From Vulcanimicrobiota bacterium (GTDB lineage Bacteria; Vulcanimicrobiota; Vulcanimicrobiia; Vulcanimicrobiales; Vulcanimicrobiaceae): a DNA stretch of 30,698 nucleotides. This document shows positions 1 to 7,835 of the stretch, one piece after another. A program made the translations under genes and the position numbers. The notes under the pieces are model-generated. The model searched no databases. It was not told the origin of the DNA and was given only the letters and a program-made list of their open reading frames with translations. The number at the start of each line of letters is the position of its first letter. Position 1 is the first letter of the stretch. The DNA is taken from positions 1-30,698 of the forward strand of contig JASHPC010000204.1 in the NCBI GenBank assembly GCA_030038335.1, in the 5' to 3' direction.

Positions 1-728
1 ACCTGTTGCTGTCCGTTTGGCAGCGTGCGGACCACTCGGATGTGGTTGAGGTCGGCATGCGCGTTCGCGCTATCGCCCGCTTTTGCGATTGCGACTGAAA
101 GTCGGTCCCCCTCGTTTACCTGAATCTCGCCGGGATGATCCACAGCGCCGACGACGTCGACGTTGAACTGCATCGGCCCAGGAACGTAGACCACCGAGCC
201 CTCGCCGAGTTGAACGTCCTGCGCCATGTCGCCATTGTGGAGCAACGCTTGGAGAGAGACTGTTTGAACGCTTCCGTCGGTGTTGGCTACTCGCGCGTCG
301 GGGAACGCGCCGTTGACGTCGTTGAGTCCACCGGCTGCGGCGATGGCGTCGGTAAGACGCGGATCGGAACGGAGTTGGTACTTGCCTGGATTCTTGACAT
401 CTCCGAGAACGAGAACCCACGGCTGGCCGAGCTGCGCAATCGAGACCGTAACAACAGGCGCTCTCATGTATTTTAAGAGTCGCTGCCGTAGAATTGCTGC
501 TGCCTGCGTCGGGGTGTGATCGGCAACGTGTATGCGTCCGATGAGCGGATAGTCGATAGTCCCATCGTCGAGCACGGTTGCGTTCTGGGAGAGCAGTTGG
601 TTGCCGTATACCGCAATCGCGATCTCGTCGCCGGGATGAATCACGGTTTCCTCAGGCGTCAGTCCGCTTGCCCCGGCAGCAAGTGTCAGCCAGAGGAGCG
701 CCGCGACCGTGAGTGCTGCTGCTTTCAT
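1..728 (-). CDS. Polysaccharide export protein, Poly_export + SLBB (3' end outside window)
   Basis: This open frame starts at an ATG (726-728) and runs off the left edge, giving 242 residues without a stop. Residues 1-22 form a signal peptide (MKAAALTVAALLWLTLAAGA). Residues 28-100 match the Poly_export domain: HPGDEIAIAVYGN, then DDGTIDYPLIGRIHVA. Two SLBB-type segments follow, at about 103-140 (VLGDVKNPGKYQL, then LTDAIAAAGGLNDVNG) and from about 188 (VDVVGAVDHPGEIQV). Proteins of this type form or feed the outer-membrane or periplasmic exit channel for capsule and exopolysaccharide (Wza/KpsD-like). There is no lipobox cysteine, so it is probably periplasmic or integrated without lipidation. 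The gene diverges from the thioredoxin gene at 915. The family assignment is firm; whether more SLBB repeats follow cannot be seen. Confidence 0.9.
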   Translation of the reverse strand, partial: MKAAALTVAALLWLTLAAGASGLTPEETVIHPGDEIAIAVYGNQLLSQNATVLDDGTIDYPLIGRIHVADHTPTQAAAILRQRLLKYMRAPVVTVSIAQLGQPWVLVLGDVKNPGKYQLRSDPRLTDAIAAAGGLNDVNGAFPDARVANTDGSVQTVSLQALLHNGDMAQDVQLGEGSVVYVPGPMQFNVDVVGAVDHPGEIQVNEGDRLSVAIAKAGDSANAHADLNHIRVVRTLPNGQQQ

Positions 729-784
729 GCCCCTAGCATTATCGATGCCACAATGCGAAGAGGTCGCCGTGCAAAAGGACCGCG

Positions 785-826
785 ACCATTGAGAAGAATG
801 GTGCAACTGCTTTCGTCGTTCGAACG
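785..826. promoter_or_regulatory. Inverted repeats in the 729-914 divergent intergenic region
   Basis: The 186-bp gap between the divergent export gene and thioredoxin gene holds two small dyads. One is ACCATT-gagaag-AATGGT (785-802); the other is the perfect decamer CGTTCGAACG (817-826). They sit 57-98 nt upstream of the export gene start, where a regulator could bind. I could not identify a convincing -35/-10 pair for either direction. Short dyads like these can occur by chance. Confidence 0.25.
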
Positions 827-914
827 CAGAGAGGCGCTCCGCTGCCGAAAAGCCTCAAGGCACACGGGCAAGTTGGCTACTGCCGTACAGACGTCGATTT
901 GATAGAACGAGTCC

Positions 915-1484
915 ATGCGCAGTCCCTTTGCGCGCTCGGTGCTCGCCATGGCCGTCGTGTCCTTACTTGTCATTCTCGCGGCCCATGGAAAGCCGCCGCT
1001 CGCTTACCGCGCGTTACGACACTTTGGCATCATTCCGAGGGTTACCGCGGAAGTTCCAAGGCCGGGCGAACGCTTGCCGCTGCAACAGGATGCGTTCGTT
1101 CCCGTGGGCACGGGCGAGCCAGCACAGCCTACGCGCACCAAGGGGCGTTCTCTGCTCATCGACGTCTTCGCGACCTGGTGCGGCCCCTGTCGCGAAGAGT
1201 TTGCGACGCTCGCTCTGACGCAGCCGAGACTTGCTCGAGCGGGCATTGATCTGACTGGCGTCGATCGCGGCGAGAGTCCGCAACAGGTGCAAGAGATGAT
1301 GGAGAGCTTCGGCTTGCATTTTCCCGTCTACATCGATACCGGAGTCAGTCCGACGTGGGCATCGGCGCCGCACATGATTCCCACCGTGATCCTCGTCGAC
1401 GAACGCGGCATCGTGCAAATGGTGCACCTCGGCCCGCTCACCGAACAGCAGATCCTGACGCTAGCGAGACGAGTCCGTGCGTAG
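915..1484 (+). CDS. Membrane-anchored TlpA/ResA-like thioredoxin-fold protein
   Basis: The protein has 189 residues. An N-terminal hydrophobic segment (about 8-24, AMAVVSLLVILAA) should be a signal anchor or uncleaved signal peptide that puts the rest outside the cytoplasm. The thioredoxin fold is marked by LIDVFATWCGPCREEF with the redox pair C89 and C92 (WCGPC, 88-92), and by the cis-proline segment MIPTVILVDERG (P156). TlpA/ResA proteins are thiol-disulfide oxidoreductases, usually reductants in cytochrome c maturation or periplasmic thiol repair. Here the gene heads a glycan-biosynthesis run and overlaps the next gene by 8 nt. It may therefore serve cysteine-containing envelope proteins of this locus, which is inference. 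The ATG at 915 has only a weak purine-rich leader (GAACGAG). Confidence 0.85.
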   Translation: MRSPFARSVLAMAVVSLLVILAAHGKPPLAYRALRHFGIIPRVTAEVPRPGERLPLQQDAFVPVGTGEPAQPTRTKGRSLLIDVFATWCGPCREEFATLALTQPRLARAGIDLTGVDRGESPQQVQEMMESFGLHFPVYIDTGVSPTWASAPHMIPTVILVDERGIVQMVHLGPLTEQQILTLARRVRA

Positions 1485-3333
1485 TGCCGTCGTCGTTGGA
1501 ATCGAGTACTTTGCGCGATATCTCACCGACCTCGTCAACGAATACTCGAGCGCGTGGCACTTGCGATATTTTCCTGGAACGAGAACTGGAGTGATGCGCG
1601 CACTTTGGAACGTGCGGCACGCGGATGCGTTGGTTTCGTTCGGCGGCCCCGGCCCGGGAACGGCCTTGACCATTGAGGCGCGAGAACGACGCGTTCCCGT
1701 TATCGTAATTTGGGCAGGAACCGACTATCTGCTCGCTGCTGGTAATCCTTTCGATCTAGAAGTCACAAAGCGCGAGGTATCACTTGATCTTGCGGGCGCT
1801 CCATGGCTTGCGGAAGAACTTCGCGGTATCGGCGTTGCTGCGCAATACGAGCCTATCATCGGCGTGAATCCGGCTTCGAAACTTGCTCCACTGCCGAAAC
1901 GATTCACGGTGCTGACGTACCTTCCCGAGGCACGTCGCGCATTTTACGGGGAGGAACGCGTCTACACCATCGCCCGAGCTTTGCCGGAGGCGCGCTTCGT
2001 GGTCGTCGGGCCTGGTGCCGCAAACCTGGATGCGCCGGCGAACGTGGAGTTCTTTGGCTTCGTGCGCGACATGGCCCGCGTTATCGACGGGAGCACCGTG
2101 CTGCTGCGTCTACCCGAGCACGATGGGCCCGCAATGATGGTTCTGGAGTCACTCTCGCGTGGGCGGCACGCGATATGGACCCACGACTTTCCCGGTGTCT
2201 TCTGCGCGAACGATACTGAAAAGGCGCTACGGCTCGTGCGCGATTTGTACGAGCGGCATTGTGCGGGAAATCTCAAGCTCAACACGACCGGCTGGTCGTT
2301 CGTCGCGCAGAACTTCCACCGATCCGGGATCGCGCAGCGCTTTGAGTCGCGGCTCGACGCAATCGCTCCACAACGCGAGCCCGAAGAACGAAAACGAAAG
2401 CGCATCGCCGTAACCGGACTGAGTCTCTTTTGCGCTGAGGTGGCCGACCGTATAGAAGACGCGCGGCCCGAGTGGGAGGTTCAGCTCCTGCGTCCCTCAT
2501 CACGACTTGACGTCATCGCCTCGCTTGCGCAGTTGAGGCGCGCCGACGTGTGGTATTCAATCGGCGCACCGTTTACGTCGCGATGGATGGATCACTGCGC
2601 CAGATTTCTCCGAATACCGCGCGTGATGCACTGGGTTGGCTCCGACATTGAGTCAATCCGCGACAATCCAAAGATGCGCTCCGCGGTTTCGGCTACTGCG
2701 GCCAAGCATCTCGCGGAGGTTGATTTCACCGCTCGTGAACTGAGCGCGCTTGGAATACCGTCGCGCATCGTGCCGCTCCCGCTGCGCCACTATGCGAGTG
2801 GCGTCCGCCCCTTGCCCGAGCGTTTCACGATCCTTCTCTATATTCCGACTTCTCGACCCGAGTTTTACGGACTGCGAAAATACGAGCGCCTCCTGGACGA
2901 GCTCGCACATGAGGACCTCTCGGTGATCGTCGTCGGCGGTGGAGCATTGCGCGCACCGGCATCCGTGAGCCTTGAAAACTGGGGATGGTGTCTGGACCTT
3001 CGAAAAGCGTACGAGAGCTCCACGGTATTGATACGGGTCACACCGCACGACGGCCTTTCCCTCATGGTGATGGAGGCGTTGTCGTTTGGGCGCCACGTCA
3101 TCTGGTCAAAGCCGTTTCCGTATGCCTCCAGGGCCTCGACGTACGAGCAACTCGTAAGTTCGACGCGAGACCTACTAGAGCGGCACAAAGCAGGGCGTCT
3201 GTTTTCGCAGTATGCGGCGGCAGAGATGATCCACGAACGCTATGGCACGGAGCGGTGTGTGGAAGAAATTCTTATAACTCTGGACGAGGCGCGTGAAGAG
3301 CGCGCGAGTCGAGGCTGCGCGCGATGCTCTTGA
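1477..3333 (+). CDS. Internally duplicated (tandem) GT-B glycosyltransferase-like protein
   Basis: This 618-residue protein consists of two homologous halves of about 305 residues joined by a basic linker (about 300-309, EPEERKRKRI). Matching landmarks are W-A-G-T-D (79-83) and W-V-G-S-D (386-390), then FTVLTYLPEARRAFYG (143-158) and FTILLYIPTSRPEFYG (450-465). The C-lobe signatures are HDGPAMMVLESLSRGRHAIW (215-234) and HDGLSLMVMEALSFGRHVIW (524-543). The last pair corresponds to the nucleotide-sugar-binding E-x7-E region of GT4 enzymes, so both lobes look intact. The start is GTG (1477), overlapping the thioredoxin gene by 8 nt, and the end overlaps the acyltransferase start by 10 nt. It probably adds one or two sugars in the cytoplasm; donor and acceptor are unknown. 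Typical GT4 proteins are about 350-400 residues, so each half is compact. Confidence 0.78.
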   Translation: MRSAVVVGIEYFARYLTDLVNEYSSAWHLRYFPGTRTGVMRALWNVRHADALVSFGGPGPGTALTIEARERRVPVIVIWAGTDYLLAAGNPFDLEVTKREVSLDLAGAPWLAEELRGIGVAAQYEPIIGVNPASKLAPLPKRFTVLTYLPEARRAFYGEERVYTIARALPEARFVVVGPGAANLDAPANVEFFGFVRDMARVIDGSTVLLRLPEHDGPAMMVLESLSRGRHAIWTHDFPGVFCANDTEKALRLVRDLYERHCAGNLKLNTTGWSFVAQNFHRSGIAQRFESRLDAIAPQREPEERKRKRIAVTGLSLFCAEVADRIEDARPEWEVQLLRPSSRLDVIASLAQLRRADVWYSIGAPFTSRWMDHCARFLRIPRVMHWVGSDIESIRDNPKMRSAVSATAAKHLAEVDFTARELSALGIPSRIVPLPLRHYASGVRPLPERFTILLYIPTSRPEFYGLRKYERLLDELAHEDLSVIVVGGGALRAPASVSLENWGWCLDLRKAYESSTVLIRVTPHDGLSLMVMEALSFGRHVIWSKPFPYASRASTYEQLVSSTRDLLERHKAGRLFSQYAAAEMIHERYGTERCVEEILITLDEAREERASRGCARCS

Positions 3334-4298
3334 GCCTGCCGATCGAGAAATGGATGGCGCGTGACACTGCGATGCCGGCACCGACGTTTTTTGCAAGACC
3401 TGCGTGGGCGCTTGCATTGTCGGCTGCCTACGAGAGGCTGCATCCGGCGCTTCTTACGGTAAAGGTTGACGGGATGACGTGCGTGGTGCCGGGCGTCGAG
3501 ACGGCGGGTGGCCGTCTTGGTTGGAGAACGTTCGTCGCTTCGCCCCTGGGGACGTACACATACCTCGCTGACAGCGAGGGCGAAGCGGCTGACTCCGTTC
3601 TCGCCGAAACGGTATGCGCGTCATTAGCCCGTGCATTCGACGTCGTTGAAGTGACGCCGTGGCCGCTAGCACCCGTGCACCTCTCTGGCGCGTGGACCCG
3701 GTACGAGCACGTAGCGGGCGTCTTTGACCTGAAGTATAACGGCTCGTTGCTGCCCCACGTTAAAGGCGTAGGCCGTCGCATGGCGGGCCAGGCTGCTCGT
3801 CGAGGCCTCCTCTGCGGTCGCTATGACGGAGAGGACTCCATCGATGTCTATTATGCGCTGTTACGTGAAGCCGCGAAGCACTGGGGACTGCCGGCACCGC
3901 CCTATCCCAAGCGCCTCTTCGAGGCGCTGCGACATTACGGCGGGCGCGACGTCGAGGTTTGGCTAGCACGCTTCGAAGGCGAGGCGGTTGCTGGTGGCGT
4001 CGTGCTCTATGGCTCGCAGGAGTCGTTCTTTTGGAGTGCGGCAATGCGCCGCGATTTTGCGTTCCTGAGGCCAAGCAATGCGCTCAACCTTGCCTTGATC
4101 GAGGCCGCCCGCGAACGAGGTGTGCGCTGGTACAACCTCGGTTCGAGCGAAGGCCTGCCCGGAGTCGAGCGTTTTAAGCGTAGTCTCGGCGCAGCGGATG
4201 TTCGCTACGCATCATTTTCGCGCGATAGGTTACTGCACAGTATCTACACACGAGTTCTGACGCCGATGAAACGGCGGGTCATAGGAGCACAACGATGA
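3324..4298 (+). CDS. FemAB/BioF2-like GNAT acyltransferase
   Basis: The protein has 324 residues and no signal peptide, so it is cytoplasmic. It resembles the FemAB-like acetyltransferases (Acetyltransf_6 type) found in exopolysaccharide loci. There is an N-terminal half-domain, then a GNAT core with KGVGRRMAGQAARRG, a central EVWLARFEGEAVAGGVVLYG strand pair, and the ending RWYNLGSSEGLPGVERFKRS. That ending matches the family pattern Y-[ND]-[LF]-G-x-S-x-G-x(5)-FK. Such proteins transfer an acyl or aminoacyl group to an amine or hydroxyl, here probably on a sugar or lipid-linked intermediate. The ATG at 3324 is preceded by GAGG (3311-3314) and overlaps the upstream stop by 10 nt. The stop overlaps the next start as ATGA. 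The substrate cannot be read from the sequence. Confidence 0.8.
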   Translation: MLLSLPIEKWMARDTAMPAPTFFARPAWALALSAAYERLHPALLTVKVDGMTCVVPGVETAGGRLGWRTFVASPLGTYTYLADSEGEAADSVLAETVCASLARAFDVVEVTPWPLAPVHLSGAWTRYEHVAGVFDLKYNGSLLPHVKGVGRRMAGQAARRGLLCGRYDGEDSIDVYYALLREAAKHWGLPAPPYPKRLFEALRHYGGRDVEVWLARFEGEAVAGGVVLYGSQESFFWSAAMRRDFAFLRPSNALNLALIEAARERGVRWYNLGSSEGLPGVERFKRSLGAADVRYASFSRDRLLHSIYTRVLTPMKRRVIGAQR

Positions 4299-5341
4299 CA
4301 CAGCCTAGCTGGGCTCGTACGGAGCCTCTCGGAGTCTCACCAACGGAACGTTTGCCGGAACACGTCTCCAGCGTTTGGACAGTGCTGCTGCTTGTCGGCG
4401 ACGCCGTCGCAAGCGCGATTGCCGTGCTCGCAGCCGGACTTCCGTTCCACGCCGTCCCTGCCGTTTGCCTCGTAACGTGCGCTGCCGCCTGGCTCGCCGG
4501 CGGCGGACGCCTTTCCTACGCCACGGTTCGTCGCGACCAGTTCTATCACGCTGCGGCGGCGATCGTGCTCGCTGCAATTCCCATCGAGATTCTCCTTATT
4601 GGCATCGGACAGTTCAGCGTGTGGCAGAGTCTGCTCGTGCTGCCGCTAGCCTTTGCGCTCGTCGGAGGCGTGCACGTCGGTCTCCACGCTATGCGGTACG
4701 CAGGGCTCGTTCCACAAGGAGTCAACGATGCCGTGAGCCCGCGCGCCAAACGGCATGCGACGGCTCCGACGACGCGAGCGCTCAAGCGTGGCGTCGACGC
4801 CGCAATCGCAACGGTCGCCCTAATAGTGGCGAGCCCGCTCATGCTCGTCATCGCGATTGTGATCGCGCGTGAATCTGATGGACCCGTATTTTTCACTCAG
4901 GAGCGGGTTGGACGCGATCGTCATCGCTTCGTGATCTACAAGTTTCGCACGATGCACGTCGGATCGGGACCTGCGTGGGCCAGCCCGGGCGACGAGCGTG
5001 TCACGCGCGCCGGAGCGTTCTTGCGCCGTACGAGTCTCGATGAATTGCCTCAGCTCATCAACGTGCTTCGCGGCGAGATGTCGCTCGTCGGCCCTCGTCC
5101 AGAGATGCCGGAATACGCGCACGAGTTTCGCGCGAAAATCCCGCGTTACGATGACCGCACGCTCGTTGATCCTGGCATGACCGGATGGGCGCAAATACAG
5201 GGGCGTCGCACGCTCGAGCCGGCGGACATGGATCACGTAGTGCCGATGGATCTGTTCTATGTGGAGCATGCGTCGCTCACGCTTGATCTCTACATACTTG
5301 TGAAGACGCTTGCCGAAGTTCTCTTTCATCGTGCAGCCTAA
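4295..5341 (+). CDS. Undecaprenyl-phosphate sugar-1-phosphate transferase (initiating PGT, WcaJ/ExoY type)
   Basis: The protein has 348 residues. The N-terminal part has several hydrophobic segments (about 28-70 and 88-135). It lacks the Rossmann-like domain seen in full-length WcaJ/WbaP, so the N-terminus is shortened. The catalytic domain starts at KRGVDAAIATVALIVASPLM (164-183), the re-entrant membrane helix. It continues with GPVFFTQERVGRDRHRF, YKFRTM, RRTSLDELPQLINVLRGEMS with the catalytic Asp-Glu pair (D249-E250), LVGPRPE and VDPGMTGWAQIQGRR. These are hallmarks of the bacterial sugar transferase family. The enzyme moves a hexose- or HexNAc-1-phosphate from a UDP-sugar to undecaprenyl phosphate at the inner membrane face. 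The start is supported by GGAG 7 nt upstream, and ATGA coupling links it to the acyltransferase. Confidence 0.93.
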   Translation: MTQPSWARTEPLGVSPTERLPEHVSSVWTVLLLVGDAVASAIAVLAAGLPFHAVPAVCLVTCAAAWLAGGGRLSYATVRRDQFYHAAAAIVLAAIPIEILLIGIGQFSVWQSLLVLPLAFALVGGVHVGLHAMRYAGLVPQGVNDAVSPRAKRHATAPTTRALKRGVDAAIATVALIVASPLMLVIAIVIARESDGPVFFTQERVGRDRHRFVIYKFRTMHVGSGPAWASPGDERVTRAGAFLRRTSLDELPQLINVLRGEMSLVGPRPEMPEYAHEFRAKIPRYDDRTLVDPGMTGWAQIQGRRTLEPADMDHVVPMDLFYVEHASLTLDLYILVKTLAEVLFHRAA

Positions 5342-6656
5342 AGAACGCAGCGCGCTGCTCTATGACGGCGTCTACACACTCGGAATGCGAATTCTCAATG
5401 CCGTAGCCGCTGTTATCCTCGGCGTGCTGACAGCCCGCGTGTTGGGACCCGCGGGTAAAGGCGTTTACGCGTTGCCAATGGTGGAAGCAGGGCTGGTCTC
5501 GACCGTCTTCACCGGCCTTACAAGCGCAACGTCCTACTTCATGCTGAACAGGGAGACGGGCCGCTCGATGCTGCGTACGGCCTTTGCAACCGGCGGGATC
5601 GCGGTTTGCATCGCGGGAGCAGCCGTTCTCATTATCGCTGCTCTCGGTCATGCGGTTTGGGCGGCGGCACCGGCGATGGCATCGCTTCCCGCGGCCGCCG
5701 TAAACTGTATCGCCGCAGGATACGCGGTGGGAATCAGGCGCGTTCGAGCGACGACGACGATCACCGTCGCGACGACGCTTCTGAATATCGCGCTGGTGGG
5801 GAGCGGGTTTTTGCTCGTCGCGCGCTCTCCGTGGGTAGCGATCGTCGCGTGGGTCGTCACATTGAACGTCGTGGCGCTTGCGGCTGCGGTCATCGTCTCC
5901 ACGCACGCGCGGAGCATCGCCTCCGGCAAGCCCGTTTCAGTTCGCGAATACGTGCATTTTGCGTCAAAGACGGGTGTTACGAACCTTGTGAGCTTGCTTA
6001 ACTACCGCGGCGATCTGTACGTAGTTGCCGTTCTGACCTCGGTGGCGGCTCTAGGCCTATATAGCGTTGCGGTCTCCGCGGCTGAAACACTGCTGATTGC
6101 GACGCAATCTGCAGCGTTGGCAGTATCGCCTCACGTGGGCAGCATGGACCGAAAGGCGGCGGCAGATCTCACTGCGCGTTGCGTGCGCAACAACATGTTG
6201 GTCGCGGGTGTCCTTTGCACGCTTCTCTTCATCGTGGCACCAGATCTCGTAGGCTTCCTGTACGGAGAGAACTTCTTGCCGCTCGTTCCGGCGATGCGCG
6301 TGTTGCTCATTGGCGTCGTAGCGCTCTCCTTAGGCAGCCCTGTCTCCAGCTACTTTACGTTAAAACTCGGAAAGCCGGAGATTCCGCTGTGGCTCGCCGG
6401 CTTCTCCGCTGCCACGTGCATTGCGGTCGCGATTATTCTCGTGCCGATGATGGGCATTACCGGGGCTGCGATTGCGTCGACGGTTGCATATCTTGTTGGC
6501 CAGGCGGCCGGAATTGCCGTTTTCGCTCGCGGCGCGGGAGTGGGATTTCGTCGCTTGCTTCTGCCCACGTTAGACGACGCAGTCTTCTACGCGCGATCGC
6601 TTCGTCGAATTGCAGTCGATGGGCGGCGTCTATTTATTCGAACGCCGGCGTCGTAA
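5331..6656 (+). CDS. Wzx-type polysaccharide flippase (MOP/MVF superfamily)
   Basis: This 441-residue polytopic membrane protein has about 12 hydrophobic stretches. The opening (LLYDGVYTLGMRILNAVAAV, then ARVLGPAGKGVYALPM) carries the typical first-helix and R-x-L-G-P-x-x-x-G-x-Y/F signature of oligosaccharide flippases. Charged loops fall at the expected spacing, including EYVHFASKTGVTNLVSLLNY in the middle. It should translocate the lipid-linked repeat unit across the inner membrane. I chose GTG at 5331, which overlaps the sugar transferase by 11 nt. An in-frame TTG at 5310 would add seven residues and is possible. The gene ends 3 bp before the end of the convergent aminotransferase, with no room for a separate terminator. 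Confidence 0.88.
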   Translation: MQPKERSALLYDGVYTLGMRILNAVAAVILGVLTARVLGPAGKGVYALPMVEAGLVSTVFTGLTSATSYFMLNRETGRSMLRTAFATGGIAVCIAGAAVLIIAALGHAVWAAAPAMASLPAAAVNCIAAGYAVGIRRVRATTTITVATTLLNIALVGSGFLLVARSPWVAIVAWVVTLNVVALAAAVIVSTHARSIASGKPVSVREYVHFASKTGVTNLVSLLNYRGDLYVVAVLTSVAALGLYSVAVSAAETLLIATQSAALAVSPHVGSMDRKAAADLTARCVRNNMLVAGVLCTLLFIVAPDLVGFLYGENFLPLVPAMRVLLIGVVALSLGSPVSSYFTLKLGKPEIPLWLAGFSAATCIAVAIILVPMMGITGAAIASTVAYLVGQAAGIAVFARGAGVGFRRLLLPTLDDAVFYARSLRRIAVDGRRLFIRTPAS

Positions 6657-6659
6657 ACC

Positions 6660-7835
6660 TTACCGCATTGCATACGTGCCGGCGATGATTGCGTTGAGCG
6701 CGCGGCGCAGTGCGCCGAGAACGTCGTCGACGTCGCTTTCGTTCATCGCCGGGTAAAGCGGCAGCGATAGGAGACGCTGCCAAACCGCTTCCGTGTACGG
6801 TAACGGATCGCGCATGTAACGCCGATATCCTGAAAATACGTGGGTCGGAATATAGTGAACGGAAGCCCCGATGTTCTCTCGAGCGAGAGCCTCTACGCAC
6901 GCGTCTCGGCCTGGCCCTGCGAGATCCTCGTCCAACTGAACGACAAACATGCACCAGCTGTGGCGATCGTCGGCGTACTCGACCTCCGCTTGTACGTTGA
7001 TTCCTTCAATGTGCTCGATGCCGGCTAGGTATTGCGCCGCGAGCGCTTCGCGGCGCGCCTGCATCGCCTCGAGGCGCTGGAGCTGTGCGAGGCCGAGCGC
7101 GGCTAATGGGTCTGCGAGGTTATACTTGTAACCCGGCTCCGAGACGTCGTACCTCCACGAGCCCTTTGCTGCATAGCGCTTCCATGCGTCTCGGCTCATG
7201 CCGTGAAGCGAGAGAAGCCGTGCGCGCTCGGCGATCGTGGCGTCGTTGGTTAGGAGCATGCCGCCTTCGGCAGTCGTAAGGTTCTTTGTTGCGTAGAAGC
7301 TGTACGCCGCCGCATCGGCGCGCGTGCCGGCCCACTCTCCGCGATCCAGCATGCCGGCGGCGTGGGCCGCGTCCTCGATCACGCGAATGCCGCGCTCGCG
7401 TGCATAGGCGACGATGGAGCCGATGTCCGCAGGCCGTCCCGCATAGGGCATCGCTACAATCGCCTTCGTTTTCTGAGTTGTCGCAGCCCGAACGGTTTCC
7501 GCCGTCGTGGAGAGCGTGTGGGGATCGACGTCCGCGAACACCGGCGTCGCGCCAAGCTCAACCGTACACTGAGCGCCAGCGACGAACGTGAGCGAAGGCA
7601 TGACTACCTCATCGCCAGGTCCGACGCCGATCGCGGCAAGAGCGACATGCAGCGCTGCAGTGCAACTCGAGAGTGCAACGGCGTAATCCACGCCCGCCCT
7701 GCTCTCGAACTCCCGCTCGAGACGCGCGGCATGAGGGCCTGTCGTTAGCCATCCGCCGCGCAACGCTCCTACGACAGCGGCGATCTCATCGTCCGTGATA
7801 CTCGGGCGGCAATATGGTAGATACGACGATCTCAC
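6660..7835 (-). CDS. DegT/DnrJ/EryC1/StrS nucleotide-sugar aminotransferase
   Basis: The protein has 391 residues from a GTG at 7835, which overlaps the upstream polymerase stop as GTGA. The frame stays open about 99 codons further upstream, but that part is the antisense of the polymerase gene and is not family-like. Family marks are YCRPSITDDEIAAVVGALRG, SGCT-type SSCTAALHVAL (56-66), DEVVMPSLTFVAGAQ, ADVDP, MPYAGRPADI, and EDAAHAAG. The PLP Schiff-base lysine is K184 in SFYATKNLTTAEGG. Enzymes of this class transaminate a 3- or 4-keto sugar nucleotide using glutamate. A WbpM/CapD 4,6-dehydratase at 27361-29289 could supply a 4-keto-6-deoxy substrate, which is inference. The product is therefore probably a 4-amino-4,6-dideoxy sugar (PseC/ArnB/Per-like). 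Confidence 0.9.
   Translation of the reverse strand: MRSSYLPYCRPSITDDEIAAVVGALRGGWLTTGPHAARLEREFESRAGVDYAVALSSCTAALHVALAAIGVGPGDEVVMPSLTFVAGAQCTVELGATPVFADVDPHTLSTTAETVRAATTQKTKAIVAMPYAGRPADIGSIVAYARERGIRVIEDAAHAAGMLDRGEWAGTRADAAAYSFYATKNLTTAEGGMLLTNDATIAERARLLSLHGMSRDAWKRYAAKGSWRYDVSEPGYKYNLADPLAALGLAQLQRLEAMQARREALAAQYLAGIEHIEGINVQAEVEYADDRHSWCMFVVQLDEDLAGPGRDACVEALARENIGASVHYIPTHVFSGYRRYMRDPLPYTEAVWQRLLSLPLYPAMNESDVDDVLGALRRALNAIIAGTYAMR

Noticed and set aside
725..973. Minus-strand open frame of 82 codons across the 729-914 gap
   Set aside because: It overlaps the starts of both flanking genes, has no ribosome binding site and shows no recognisable features.
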